From: an uncultured Roseibium sp.
GTDB taxonomy: Bacteria; Pseudomonadota; Alphaproteobacteria; Rhizobiales; Stappiaceae
Length of the DNA stretch: 64,000 nucleotides
Direction: 5' to 3'
Assembly (NCBI RefSeq): GCF_963675985.1
Contig: NZ_OY780958.1
Span: 1,364,001 to 1,428,000, forward strand
In this document: positions 33,269 through 41,548 of the stretch, in pieces
Layout of the letters: each line of letters opens with the position of its first letter
Numbering within the stretch: position 1 is the first letter of the stretch
The notes under the pieces: generated by a model
What the model was told of the DNA's origin: nothing
Database searches by the model: none
The model's input: the letters and a program-made list of their open reading frames with translations, nothing else
Translations under genes and position numbers: made by a program

Positions 33269-33521
33269 CTAAATGGCCTCCTTTCAACGTGGATGCGGCA
33301 AACAGATTTTCAAAGGAATAGACCGCGTCATGGCAGCTTCGCGCCCCAAATCGGACGCTCGATCTCATTCAGCCAATTGCTGAAAGCGGCCAGAGATTGC
33401 GTCGAACCTGCGCGTAGGTCCGTCCGATGAGGCCGTTCCTGCGCTCGTCACAACGGCGGCAGACCGGCGGCTGGAACGGCGCGGACGGGAGCCGGAAAGG
33501 ACGCCTGTCCGCGCGAAAGGA

Positions 33522-33986
33522 TCAGTATTGCCGGTCGCCCAGGACCGACCCGCCCGGCAGGCCCGATGAAGCGACTCTGCCACCGGCGTATACAATCAGC
33601 GTTCTGATTCTCGGGATTTCCGTGTAAAGAACAAGGCCACCCGTGTCCGCGGCTGTTTCACTCCATTGGGTGTCCGGTCCGCCATCGAGACTTGGCCCGA
33701 CCCAGCTCTTGGGACCGGTCTTGATGAACAGTCCGATGTGCTGGCCGTCGCCCGCTCGAATGGAGAAAGCCGTCAGATTGGCTGGTCCCTTGGCCGGCAA
33801 ATCAGGCTGGACACAATCGGTGCCATCGGCGTTGGCCACCAGGGGCGCCGTGCACTGCAGGATGATCTGAGGCGTTTGCGCTTGCGCGGGTGCAAGCGCC
33901 GCCGATGTGAGCGCAATGCCGGCCAGTGCCGTGACCAGGCCGAGCGTTCTGCCGATCCGGTTTTTCCGTCCGTTTGTAAGATGCAT
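33522..33986 (-). CDS. Secreted protein of unknown function
   Basis: A 154-residue protein with a signal peptide (RTLGLVTALAGIALTSAALA, cut after AQA). The mature part has two Cys (LQCTAPL, TDCVQPD) and beta-type segments such as NLTAFSIRAG and HIGLFIKTGPKSWVG. I do not recognise a family. Its G+C content is like host genes and unlike the adjacent GHKL gene, so it may have been picked up separately. I start at ATG 33986 because it opens the signal peptide and AAGGACG precedes it. Confidence 0.6.
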   Translation of the reverse strand: MHLTNGRKNRIGRTLGLVTALAGIALTSAALAPAQAQTPQIILQCTAPLVANADGTDCVQPDLPAKGPANLTAFSIRAGDGQHIGLFIKTGPKSWVGPSLDGGPDTQWSETAADTGGLVLYTEIPRIRTLIVYAGGRVASSGLPGGSVLGDRQY

Positions 33987-34260
33987 GTGATAGGCGTCCT
34001 TGTTGCGAGCTTGAATGGGTCGAAGGCTGCGGCTTTTGTCCATGCCACGCATTCGGGCGCATCCTTGTGTACTGCACCTGAACAGGATGTGAACAGTGGC
34101 GTTTGGCCGGGTGTGCCGGCCGGGACGGGTGCGGGGATGCAAAAACGCGGGCTTTTGCGGGTCACCTGCTTCGGTTCAAACAGCCTTTCATGGCTGACGG
34201 ATTTGTTCATTTCAGGTTCAGTTGAGAACTGGAATAGAGTAAAACCAGTTCAACCGATAT
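33987..34260. other. Intergenic region up to the insertion sequence
   Basis: About 270 bp. A hairpin GAACTGG / CCAGTTC lies at 34226-34251. No gene seen. Confidence 0.4.
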
Positions 34261-35908
34261 CCCCCAGATGGGATTTTCTGATGCGCTGAGATTGGCATAC
34301 TGCTCTCCTTTTTCCAAGTCTGAAGCGCGTGCCAGCCTTGTCTGGCGGGTTTTTTGCTGCTTGTGGCGACGTACAGGGTATTTTTCGGCGGTTTTGATGA
34401 ACGTCAGACGCAATTGAGCATCTGCGCTCGCTGCGCCCGAGATGGCATCGGTGCACAATCATGCTACCTGTCATGGCGCTTGCGCCTTTGCCTTCAAGGC
34501 GGCGATTGTTGCCAGCATTTGGCTCCAGAGACCGCGCGGAACCGCTACCTCGGCCAATTGCAGGATGATGGAGCGGGCATGCTGGATGGCCTTGGCCCCG
34601 ATTTTGATCATTCGATCCCGCAAGCTGGTCAGCGACCAGTCTGCAATAGAATTCGGCAACACCAATGTGCGCAGGAAGTTGGAGAGATTGTAGGCCAGCG
34701 CATGAAGCTGAAGCCGAACCGCGTTGGCCTTGAAGGTCTGGCAAGACAGCCGCGTCCATTTGAGCGCGTGCTTGCCTTCCTTGATGTATTGTTCGGCGGT
34801 TCCACGCAGGTTGTAGAACTCATAGACGCGCTCATCTGATACCGTCAGCGTGGTGACAACAAAGCCAACCCGAGGGAACAGTTCACCGGGATGCCATTCC
34901 ACCTTGGCTACGACCCGCCTTGGCTTGCTCCAGCTGTTGGCCTGATAGGTGAAGTTGGCATAATGACGTTCTACGTTGTTGGATGGGCGGCCCGGCCTGC
35001 GCTTGAGCAGCCAGGCAATACGACGCTGTAGAACCTTGTTGGCTCTCAATCGGATGGCATAGCCGAACTCATTGGCTTCCAGATAGTCGAACAGCTCAGG
35101 AATGGCGAAGGCAGCATCGGCCCGAAAGTACTTCCGCCACAGGCCTGACCAACGATAGCGTTTGACAACAGGATCAAGCAGGGCCTGCCAATCATGGGCG
35201 CTGTGAACATTGCCGGGGCGAAGAGCGCAGCGTTCCAGATCCCCAAACTGATTGAAGACGAACAGCGGGTGATAACAGTTGCATCCGAAGTGGCCGTTAT
35301 ACGCTGAACCTTCCTGCGATCCATGTACCGGGCTTTCGGAACTGTCGATATCCAGGATCAGGTTGGGGCGTTTGCGTAACTGTCGAACCCGGTCAATCCA
35401 TTTGCCGGAAAGATCAGCCAATGCCGCAAGGTTCTTCTGCAAAGCCAGTGTATTGGTCTCGAACCTTCCCATCTGACTCTCTGAAGCGGCAAATCGGTCG
35501 AAGTCCCGTTGCCCGGCAATCAACCGCATCACCGGATCACGTGACAGTCGTCCGGCGTCATTGACATCCTCGTAGCCTGCAACACGGCCAAACAGTGATT
35601 GCCGAAACATGGCAAGCAGGTCATGCCGCGCATTCCTGCCGGTTCGGTTGTCACGCAGTTCCCATGAGGCCATCCCGGTCAAACCCAGGTCATCGTCCAG
35701 TTCACGAAACAAAAACAATCCGCCATCCGAACTGAGCTTGGCGCCGTGGAACTGGAGCTTCAGTCGCCGATCAAATCCGACCTTCAAAGGCGCTGAAATC
35801 GATTCACCCGCAACATCACCCCGAAAATCCGACATTCTCGCCACCTAATGCATTGATTTGCCTCAACAAACCAGATTCCATCAGGCCCATCTTGTCAATC
35901 CATCTGGG
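34261..35908. mobile_element. IS1380-family insertion sequence
   Basis: About 1,650 bp, the usual length of IS1380 elements. The ends carry similar inverted sequences (CCCCCAGATGGGATT on the left, complement of CCCAGATGGATTGA on the right). The flanks on both sides read ATAT (34257-34260 and 35909-35912), which fits the 4-bp target duplication of this family. Exact ends may be off by one or two bases because the C-run differs between the ends. Confidence 0.75.
34471..35844 (-). CDS. IS1380-family transposase
   Basis: A 457-residue DDE transposase. Family features are visible: SSDGGLFLFRELDDDLGL near the start, the DDE Asp in LILDIDSSESPVHG, the long GHFGCNCYHPLFVF segment, a second acidic position in KYFRADAAFAIPELFD, and the YxxxKEGKHALKWTRLSC-type region with the catalytic Glu. 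The reading frame is intact and full-length, so the IS could be active. It fills nearly the whole element. Confidence 0.93.
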   Translation of the reverse strand: MARMSDFRGDVAGESISAPLKVGFDRRLKLQFHGAKLSSDGGLFLFRELDDDLGLTGMASWELRDNRTGRNARHDLLAMFRQSLFGRVAGYEDVNDAGRLSRDPVMRLIAGQRDFDRFAASESQMGRFETNTLALQKNLAALADLSGKWIDRVRQLRKRPNLILDIDSSESPVHGSQEGSAYNGHFGCNCYHPLFVFNQFGDLERCALRPGNVHSAHDWQALLDPVVKRYRWSGLWRKYFRADAAFAIPELFDYLEANEFGYAIRLRANKVLQRRIAWLLKRRPGRPSNNVERHYANFTYQANSWSKPRRVVAKVEWHPGELFPRVGFVVTTLTVSDERVYEFYNLRGTAEQYIKEGKHALKWTRLSCQTFKANAVRLQLHALAYNLSNFLRTLVLPNSIADWSLTSLRDRMIKIGAKAIQHARSIILQLAEVAVPRGLWSQMLATIAALKAKAQAP

Positions 35909-35912
35909 ATAT

Positions 35913-36272
35913 GCGGGTTCAAATATGTGGCGGAAATGCGGGATCGCTCGCAATGCTCTAAGTGAGCGAAATTAATACCACTAGTGGTTTTGTTGCAGCA
36001 AGTGTTGGATACCTTGATGAGTACGTCTCGGAAGCGTAATTTTTCTTTGGGGGAGGGGCGTCGTTCTGCGTCGTCCCCTTGTCTGCATCCCCAGGAAACG
36101 AGAAACGCGCTGTGCGGCGCTCGCAGCGAACGCAATGCCCTGCAACGATGCGGGGCGCCCGTCGCTCCCAGCCCGTCCTGCAACCAAAACAGGGTGACGG
36201 TACATCTGACGGTATCGACGCTTAGCGCAATTCCAAACGCCCAACAAAACCAATGCATTATGCGTTGAATGT
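35913..36272. other. Right end of the element, no gene seen
   Basis: About 360 bp between the IS and attR. It has a perfect 12-bp palindrome ACCACTAGTGGT at 35977-35988 and the arm-type site at 36195-36210. No gene is supported. Confidence 0.5.
36195..36210 (+). promoter_or_regulatory. Arm-type site near attR (TGACGGTACATCTGAC)
   Basis: Identical over 16 bases to 12504-12519, which lies at the other end of the element. It sits 63 bp inside attR. Confidence 0.6.
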
Positions 36273-36293
36273 GAATCCTGCCGGGGTCGCCAA
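36273..36293 (+). repeat. attR: right 21-bp direct repeat
   Basis: Exact copy of 12360-12380. Host sequence resumes after it. From 36294 to 36537 no gene is supported. Confidence 0.92.
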
Positions 36294-36537
36294 TTTTCGG
36301 AATTTCTTTTTGCCTCGGGCGTCCATCGGCAGTGCCGTGAAACGAGCTGCCGCACCGAGGGGGGAGCTGACGATCGCACCGAGTGTTTTCGATTGGTTCC
36401 GTTCACGCTGGAAAAATCGATCAAGCAGGAATCGATGCGGGCAGCTTCGCCTTGGGCCTTGCAAAGGCATAATGGCTGACACCGAACCTCGTGAAGAAGT
36501 CCGGTATCCTCCCTTTTCTTGAAGCATGCGCCCTGGA

Positions 36538-36786
36538 TCAGGCGTTCTCCTTGGCTCCGTTGCCTTTCGAAACCGTCAAGGGTGTGATCTTCGCTTTGAG
36601 GAGCATGTTCATTTCCTCGGAATCCTCATCCAACGCGTTCAGCGCCATGTCGAGGAAATAAGCGCAAAAGGTCCGGCCGTCTTTTTCGGCTTCGCGCTTT
36701 GTAAAATAAATCATGCGCTTCAAGGTCTCTTGAGCGAGTTCCTCACCCGGGGCTTGTGTCAGGTCGATGTCAACCGCTTTGGACAT
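36538..36786 (-). CDS. Small hypothetical protein next to the RiPP regulator
   Basis: An 82-residue acidic, helical protein (EELAQETLKRMIYFTKREAE, YFLDMALNALDED). It has one Cys and no signal peptide. Start at ATG 36786 preceded by GGTGGG; a second ATG lies 15 bases upstream. It is divergent from the SARP-type regulator gene, with a 200-bp shared promoter region, so it could be under its control. Family unknown. Confidence 0.5.
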   Translation of the reverse strand: MSKAVDIDLTQAPGEELAQETLKRMIYFTKREAEKDGRTFCAYFLDMALNALDEDSEEMNMLLKAKITPLTVSKGNGAKENA

Positions 36787-36986
36787 TTTGATACCCACCA
36801 TAATTTGGAATTTCGTACTGCTGCCGTTTGGCATTCTTCTTAGCGCAGCAGGATCGTTTCGCCGCGTGAAATTACCGTGATAGACATATCCTACATAACT
36901 GAAAACGGTATTGCTGCGTATTCGCAAAACTTGGTAACTGCTACATAATCAGCTTCGGCGGTACTCTAACGGTTGATCCGTGGGTC

Positions 36987-38978
36987 ATGGGAAGAATTTT
37001 GAAAATTCAAAGCCTTGGTGTTCCAGCTCTTGCCGACGACACGTGTGCTCCGGTTGCGGTGAAAACGCGCAAGGCTCTGGCTATCCTGATCTTTTTGCTG
37101 AGAACACCCGGCAACACAATTCCGCGCGAAGCTCTGGCGGATTTTTTCTGGAGCAACACATCACGCGACAAGGCCACCCAGTCCCTGCGCCAAGCCTTGC
37201 GGCAATTGCGCACTATCGAGGAGACGGCCGGAATCCGCTTCCTGCAGACGGGAAACATGCATGTTTCGCTGGATCCCGGCGGACTTGACTGGGATCTCGT
37301 CCGTCTTGGCACATTGATCGGGCGCGGGAAAGCCGAGGATTTCAAAGAGGCAGAAACTCTGTGGAGGGGCGAATTCCTCTATGGTTATGAAGCGCTCGAT
37401 CCGGAGTTCAACAGTTGGCTGCTGATCGAGCGGGAGCGAATCCGCACCGACCTTCTGGCAGACTGTTTCAAGAAGATCGACGGGGTGACGACCGGCGATG
37501 ACAACGACAGCATAGAGGCGGCGGCGAAGTTTCTGCTCCATGTGGATGGCACACTGGAGCATGCCCATCAGACCTTGATACGGCACTATCTGACACTTGG
37601 ACAAACAGAACGGGCTCGCCAGCAGCTCAAGGCATGCGAACGGGAACTCGCGATCGGCCTTGATGCCAAACCGGACCCGACAACCTATCGGCTTTTCGAG
37701 GAGAATGCGGATCCGGTTCAGTTGGGATCGGGGACGAAGCGGGGCGTCTTCAACCTGACTGGTATGCTCGGTCCGACGGACAACGGGGAAATCCGCCTGC
37801 CGGAAATCTCTATACTGTCTCTGTCGCTCGATAGCGGCGGGCACATGAATGCCAGGATGCTGCGGGATGAAATTGTGGCCGGGCTTTCGTCTTACCGGTC
37901 TTTCGAGCTGGTTCAGGCCGAATACAGGGAAGAGGACGGTGGCGGCAGCGTTATGCGCGTGGAGAGCGGTGAACTGGGGAGCTATCTCCTGCGTTGCCGG
38001 CATGATCCGGCTGCGAACCGTGTCTACATTCAGTTCGAGAGCCGAGATACCGGCCGGATCCTTTTCAACGAGATCATCGATTTCGATGTACTTAGCGACA
38101 GGAGTTCAGCCCACGTGGCGGCTTTTCACACTGTCAGCCGCATTCACACCCATGTGGTCGGCCGTTTGCGCAAGGCGGGAATGTCTTCGCCGTTCGCTCG
38201 CTGGTGCCAGGCGGAATCGCTGATGTGGGATTTCTCGCCTGCATCGGACGAAAAGGCACTTCGGATTTTGAATGAGCTTGAAAAATCGCATACCACGTTT
38301 TCGATGACCTATGCAGGCAAGGCATCAATCGATATGAAGCGGCTGCTCTATTATCCGAAAGAAATGGCCGATTCCGCGCGGAAGATCGAGGATATCCTGT
38401 CTTTGGCGGAACGGGGCGTTCTTCTGGATCCGTGGCAGCCCATAAATCAGCGGGTGTATGGCTGGGCGCTCGTACAGTCGGGCCTTGCTGAAGATGCGCA
38501 GCGCGCTTTCAAACATGCAGAACAGCTCAACCTCGTGGATCCGAACAATCTGATGTCGGTTGCCGAGGGGCTCGCTTTTGCGGGAGACATCGAAAATGCG
38601 CGAAAGATTGCGGAAAGGGCGTTTGGGCTGTTTCCTGCGGTTCCGCGTATCTTTTTCGAATATCTAGCAAATATTCACTTTGCTGCTGAAGATTACTTGT
38701 CGGCCTCCGAGTTCATCGAACGGGCGCCGGCCGGGAGTATATTCGGCCTGACTACCCGCATCGCAGCTTTGGTCTGTACCGGCCGGGAAAACGATGCGGT
38801 CAAAGTGCTTGAGACCTTCAGCAATCGCTTCGGCGAGAGCATCGAACGCAATTTTCTAGGGCCGCATGACCAGTTCCCTTGGCACCAGCGGATCAATTTC
38901 TTCCAGGACCCGAATACGAGGGCGAATTACCGTCGGGGTGCTGATCTGGTCCAGAGGTTTTTCCTGGGTGGGCTTTGA
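36987..38978 (+). CDS. SARP/BTAD-type transcriptional regulator
   Basis: A 663-residue protein laid out like the AfsR/SARP family. Residues 1-100 fit an OmpR-type winged helix (VKTRKALAILIFLLRTPG, IPREALADFFWSNTSRDKAT, QALRQLR). Residues 100-250 are a bacterial transcriptional activator domain of TPR repeats (LDWDLVRLGTLIG, WRGEFLYGYEA, LIERERIRTDLLADCF). Residues 250-400 resemble an adenylate-cyclase-like or periplasmic-binding-like middle as in related CadC-type proteins, and 400-663 are TPR-like again. Such regulators often control adjacent biosynthesis genes. The two NHLP-like genes end 40 bp downstream in the opposite direction, and ycaO lies beyond. Confidence 0.75.
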   Translation: MGRILKIQSLGVPALADDTCAPVAVKTRKALAILIFLLRTPGNTIPREALADFFWSNTSRDKATQSLRQALRQLRTIEETAGIRFLQTGNMHVSLDPGGLDWDLVRLGTLIGRGKAEDFKEAETLWRGEFLYGYEALDPEFNSWLLIERERIRTDLLADCFKKIDGVTTGDDNDSIEAAAKFLLHVDGTLEHAHQTLIRHYLTLGQTERARQQLKACERELAIGLDAKPDPTTYRLFEENADPVQLGSGTKRGVFNLTGMLGPTDNGEIRLPEISILSLSLDSGGHMNARMLRDEIVAGLSSYRSFELVQAEYREEDGGGSVMRVESGELGSYLLRCRHDPAANRVYIQFESRDTGRILFNEIIDFDVLSDRSSAHVAAFHTVSRIHTHVVGRLRKAGMSSPFARWCQAESLMWDFSPASDEKALRILNELEKSHTTFSMTYAGKASIDMKRLLYYPKEMADSARKIEDILSLAERGVLLDPWQPINQRVYGWALVQSGLAEDAQRAFKHAEQLNLVDPNNLMSVAEGLAFAGDIENARKIAERAFGLFPAVPRIFFEYLANIHFAAEDYLSASEFIERAPAGSIFGLTTRIAALVCTGRENDAVKVLETFSNRFGESIERNFLGPHDQFPWHQRINFFQDPNTRANYRRGADLVQRFFLGGL

Positions 38979-39018
38979 CGGAGCCGATTGAAAACGGCCG
39001 GTCAAGGATACCGGGGGG

Positions 39019-39315
39019 CTAATTCAGAGCAGGAGTGATAACGGTTTCGACGACCCGGGCCAGATAATCGGGGTCATGCCGATCCAGCCGCTGCTGATTG
39101 AGACGGAACGGCAGGACCGTAAAAGGTGTTCCAACCTGTTCACTCACGACCTTGAAATTGAAAAGCGCCGTTGTTTCTTCCGGCAAGCCAATACGGCGGA
39201 GTTCCGACACCGGATCGGATTCCAGACGCTTTCTCAGTTTGGGATCGAGAGAGGCCTCCGCAAGAAGGCGACCGAGCGCCTGAATGTTTTCCTTGTAGTA
39301 TGGAAATCTGGCCAT
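39019..39315 (-). CDS. NHLP-like RiPP precursor peptide (copy 1)
   Basis: A 98-residue protein built like nitrile-hydratase-leader-type precursors: a helical first part (KENIQALGRLLAEASLDPKL), the DPVSELRRIGLP segment where leaders have DPxxALxxxGL, then strands FNFKVVSE and PFTVLPF. The tail after that (about 27 residues, QRLDRHDPDYL and on) lacks Cys and has few Ser/Thr. It shares its tail pattern RLxxxDxxYL with the next gene. I use ATG 39315; a TTG five codons upstream is possible. Precursor function is inferred from the pattern and the YcaO neighbour. Confidence 0.62.
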   Translation of the reverse strand: MARFPYYKENIQALGRLLAEASLDPKLRKRLESDPVSELRRIGLPEETTALFNFKVVSEQVGTPFTVLPFRLNQQRLDRHDPDYLARVVETVITPALN

Positions 39316-39387
39316 GGTTGAGTCTTTCAATCTCGGGTCGGGATGCGGACCTTGAGGTCCGCATCCCGACCGCTGAAGGTTTCGGGC

Positions 39388-39678
39388 TTATTTCGGCAGA
39401 TCCTCATAGAGGCAGGCGCCTAGAGCCTGGCGGCCGAGTTCTTCGAGGTAGGCATCGTCGCCCTTGGAGAGCCGGGTTGCGTCGATGCTTGCAGGCACCA
39501 CGAGGTGGACTGTGTCGGCCGTATCCGCATAGACGATCAGGTCGGAGGAAAGACCGGCTTCGGGAAGCGAGGCTGCAGGATCCGCGACAAATGCTTCGCG
39601 GGCCGTGCTGTCGGAAAGAATTTGACCGAGCTTCCGGCCGGTTTCGATAATTTCGCGGCTATGAATGTTGTTTGCCAT
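39388..39678 (-). CDS. NHLP-like RiPP precursor peptide (copy 2)
   Basis: A 96-residue protein with a clear NHLP-type leader: RKLGQILSDSTAREAFVADP, then AASLPEAGLSSDLIVYADTA and VHLVVPAS. The last 32 residues (TRLSKGDDAYLEELGRQALG, then ACLYEDLPK) would be the core and contain one Cys. No GG cleavage site. AGGG precedes the ATG. It is the first gene of the leftward pair, so both peptides are likely on one transcript, divergent from ycaO. True nitrile hydratase subunits are much longer. Confidence 0.68.
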   Translation of the reverse strand: MANNIHSREIIETGRKLGQILSDSTAREAFVADPAASLPEAGLSSDLIVYADTADTVHLVVPASIDATRLSKGDDAYLEELGRQALGACLYEDLPK

Positions 39679-39921
39679 GTTTCAAAAAACCCTGCTCTTG
39701 TTGCCGAATTAGGCAGATTTGCCTTCTTCTCTTGATATCTTGGAGGTAAATCAAGGGAAGAACTTGTTTATTTATCGATATGAATTGAAATGCTGCTGAT
39801 AAAAGCGAGCAATTTTTCATTTCGATCTTTTAATACTTTTTGATTGCACAGAATTGATCAATGGAATTTTTTGAATTACTATACAATGCAATTCTAGGTA
39901 GATTTTACATGTGGACAAGAC
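39679..39921. promoter_or_regulatory. Divergent promoter region of the RiPP locus
   Basis: 243 bp between the precursor pair (leftward) and ycaO (rightward). The part 39760-39905 is strongly A+T-rich against a G+C-rich background, fit for two divergent promoters and SARP binding. I cannot point to exact repeats. Confidence 0.5.
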
Positions 39922-41361
39922 GTGGTCGCCGGTAAGAAGGCAATGACGCAGCTGCTCGAGCGGCTTGAGGATGGGAGGGACGGTTCCGGATCCGGGAGGT
40001 CGGATCCGGCCGGCATTAGGTCAGCCTGTGGCCGGCTTCTGGATTGGGGACTTGCCGTGGGAAGCGGGGCAGACCTCCGTCTGTCACCTGGGGTGAGCCC
40101 GGAAGTTGTCGCTCTGTTTGCGGGATTGATCGACTTGTACGAACCGGTCTTGAAACCGGTGGTCTTGAAGAATTGCCCGATCCATTTCTGCACTGGTTTG
40201 ATCCGGTTTCCGAACCCGTCGGACACGGCTTCCGATGAAGCCACCATAACCATTCCCGCGGGAGGTCAGGGCCTTGATCCGGCAATGGCGGCACTTTCCT
40301 GCCTGGGGGAAATGGCTGAACGCATAAGTCTTTTTTCCGTGGGAAGAGAGGACCCGCGTATTCGGCGCAGAAACAATGAACTTCAGGATCTCTCTCTCGG
40401 GCCTTTTCTGGGGTTCAGCGCGCGACAGGAGAGGAGGTTCGCCGAACGCTCTCCGGCGGTTCAGGAGGTCCTGAGGAACGATCGGATTGATTGGAACGCA
40501 TTGTCGGACAGGCGGATCGAGATCACCAATTTATGCGATGGGTGTCATGCGCAAATTCCGGCTTATGCCGTTCTAATGGGGAAGTGGGACGGCATGGCGC
40601 TCTCCGTTCCCAGGGTAGCATCCAGTTCAGGAGCCGCGGTCTGGTCGAGCCGGGAAGGGGCTACGCGACGGGCGCTTCATGAACTTGCCGAGCGGGATGC
40701 TTTCGGACACGCTTGGTACAACCGCTTGGGGATAACTCGGGTGTGCCCGGAGGATTGGGGCCGGATTCTGCCAGAAAATTTAGCACATTATCTGATGGGG
40801 CGTTCGCGCTCGACGTGTGTCCTGCGGATTTTTAGCGATTTTGACGTGCATGTTCTGGCGGCTGTGTCCTGTCAGCAAAGCGGTTTGGGGGGATGTTTGG
40901 GAGTTGCCGCGGCTCCTTCCGCCGCGGATGCCGCATCTTCCGCTGTTTCGGAAATGCTGCAGGCGGAGATCTCTCTCGAACTTTCCGCCCGCACCTATGA
41001 AGCGGACCGCAGACGTGGCGATACGCAAATGCCGCCGGGGCTTGTTGTCGCGGGCAAGCTCCGCTTATCCGAAGACCTGGGGTTGGACCAGCTGCCGCGG
41101 ACGGAGCCGCAGGCGCTGGAACGCATCTATGATACGGGTGATCTGGAACGAAGTTGCCTGGCCCGGAACATCGATCTCTGGCGGTTCGACGCAACCAGGG
41201 CCGATCTCGGAATTCCCTGCGTGAAAATCCTTTCGCCGCAGCTGTGTTCCTGGCAACCAAGGTTCGGCAAGAAACGGATCTTCGCTCACGGGGAAAGTCT
41301 AAGCGTCGCTGAACTGGAAAGATTGGAACTGGAATTCGAGCGGCGTCCGTTTCCCTACTGA
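39922..41361 (+). CDS. YcaO-domain cyclodehydratase-like protein
   Basis: A 479-residue YcaO protein. The ATP-binding signature Sx3ExxER is complete (AALSCLGEMAERIS, about residues 128-138), followed by a second acidic motif (ATRRALHELAERDAF, about 248-262) and SSAVSEMLQAEISLE near 340. The C-terminus is RRPFPY, a short Pro-rich end like those needed for azoline formation in RiPP YcaOs. YcaO enzymes phosphorylate peptide backbone amides to make azolines, thioamides or amidines. No E1-like partner, TfuA or dehydrogenase gene is adjacent. Start is a GTG with a weak binding site; an ATG at 39943 is the alternative. A terminator follows at 41495. Confidence 0.85.
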   Translation: MVAGKKAMTQLLERLEDGRDGSGSGRSDPAGIRSACGRLLDWGLAVGSGADLRLSPGVSPEVVALFAGLIDLYEPVLKPVVLKNCPIHFCTGLIRFPNPSDTASDEATITIPAGGQGLDPAMAALSCLGEMAERISLFSVGREDPRIRRRNNELQDLSLGPFLGFSARQERRFAERSPAVQEVLRNDRIDWNALSDRRIEITNLCDGCHAQIPAYAVLMGKWDGMALSVPRVASSSGAAVWSSREGATRRALHELAERDAFGHAWYNRLGITRVCPEDWGRILPENLAHYLMGRSRSTCVLRIFSDFDVHVLAAVSCQQSGLGGCLGVAAAPSAADAASSAVSEMLQAEISLELSARTYEADRRRGDTQMPPGLVVAGKLRLSEDLGLDQLPRTEPQALERIYDTGDLERSCLARNIDLWRFDATRADLGIPCVKILSPQLCSWQPRFGKKRIFAHGESLSVAELERLELEFERRPFPY

Positions 41362-41494
41362 AAGCAGAGTTTGCCGCCAAGAGCGTTGACAGTCGGGCGG
41401 GACAGCGATACAAAAAACTTGAGGGTAAAATTCAACTTTTTTTGACCCCTCTCCGGCGATTGCCGGATGCCTTCTCAGGGCTCTCTGGAAACTC

Positions 41495-41523
41495 AAGGCG
41501 GGCAGCAGCCCGCCTTTCTTTTT
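41495..41523 (+). terminator. Rho-independent terminator after ycaO
   Basis: A perfect 9-bp stem AAGGCGGGC / GCCCGCCTT with loop AGCA, then TTTCTTTTT. It also has A-rich sequence on its 5' side and may serve the convergent CAP-domain gene. Confidence 0.85.
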
Positions 41524-41548
41524 GCGCTTTGAAACGGGTCGTCAGGAG

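Larger units (their letters stand above)
12360..36293. mobile_element. Integrative element in tRNA-Arg, satellite-like, with defence cargo
   Basis: A 24-kb element bounded by a perfect 21-bp direct repeat (12360-12380 and 36273-36293) that duplicates the 3' end of tRNA-Arg. It encodes integrase, an excisionase-like protein, replication proteins (AEP primase and helicase-like), a NusG paralogue, two terminase-small-subunit-like proteins and many unknown small proteins. It also carries several nuclease or HEPN proteins typical of anti-phage cargo. No large terminase, portal, capsid, tail, conjugation or relaxase gene can be seen. It is poorer in G+C than the flanks. Phage satellite is my preferred reading; a decayed prophage or a self-replicating genomic island are alternatives. 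Confidence 0.88.

Noticed and set aside
36258..36527. 89-codon minus-strand frame spanning attR
   Set aside because: It joins host and element DNA across the att site, and has no clear binding site or family.
37161..38003. 280-codon minus-strand frame opposite the SARP regulator
   Set aside because: Antisense shadow; the plus-strand protein has the expected domains.
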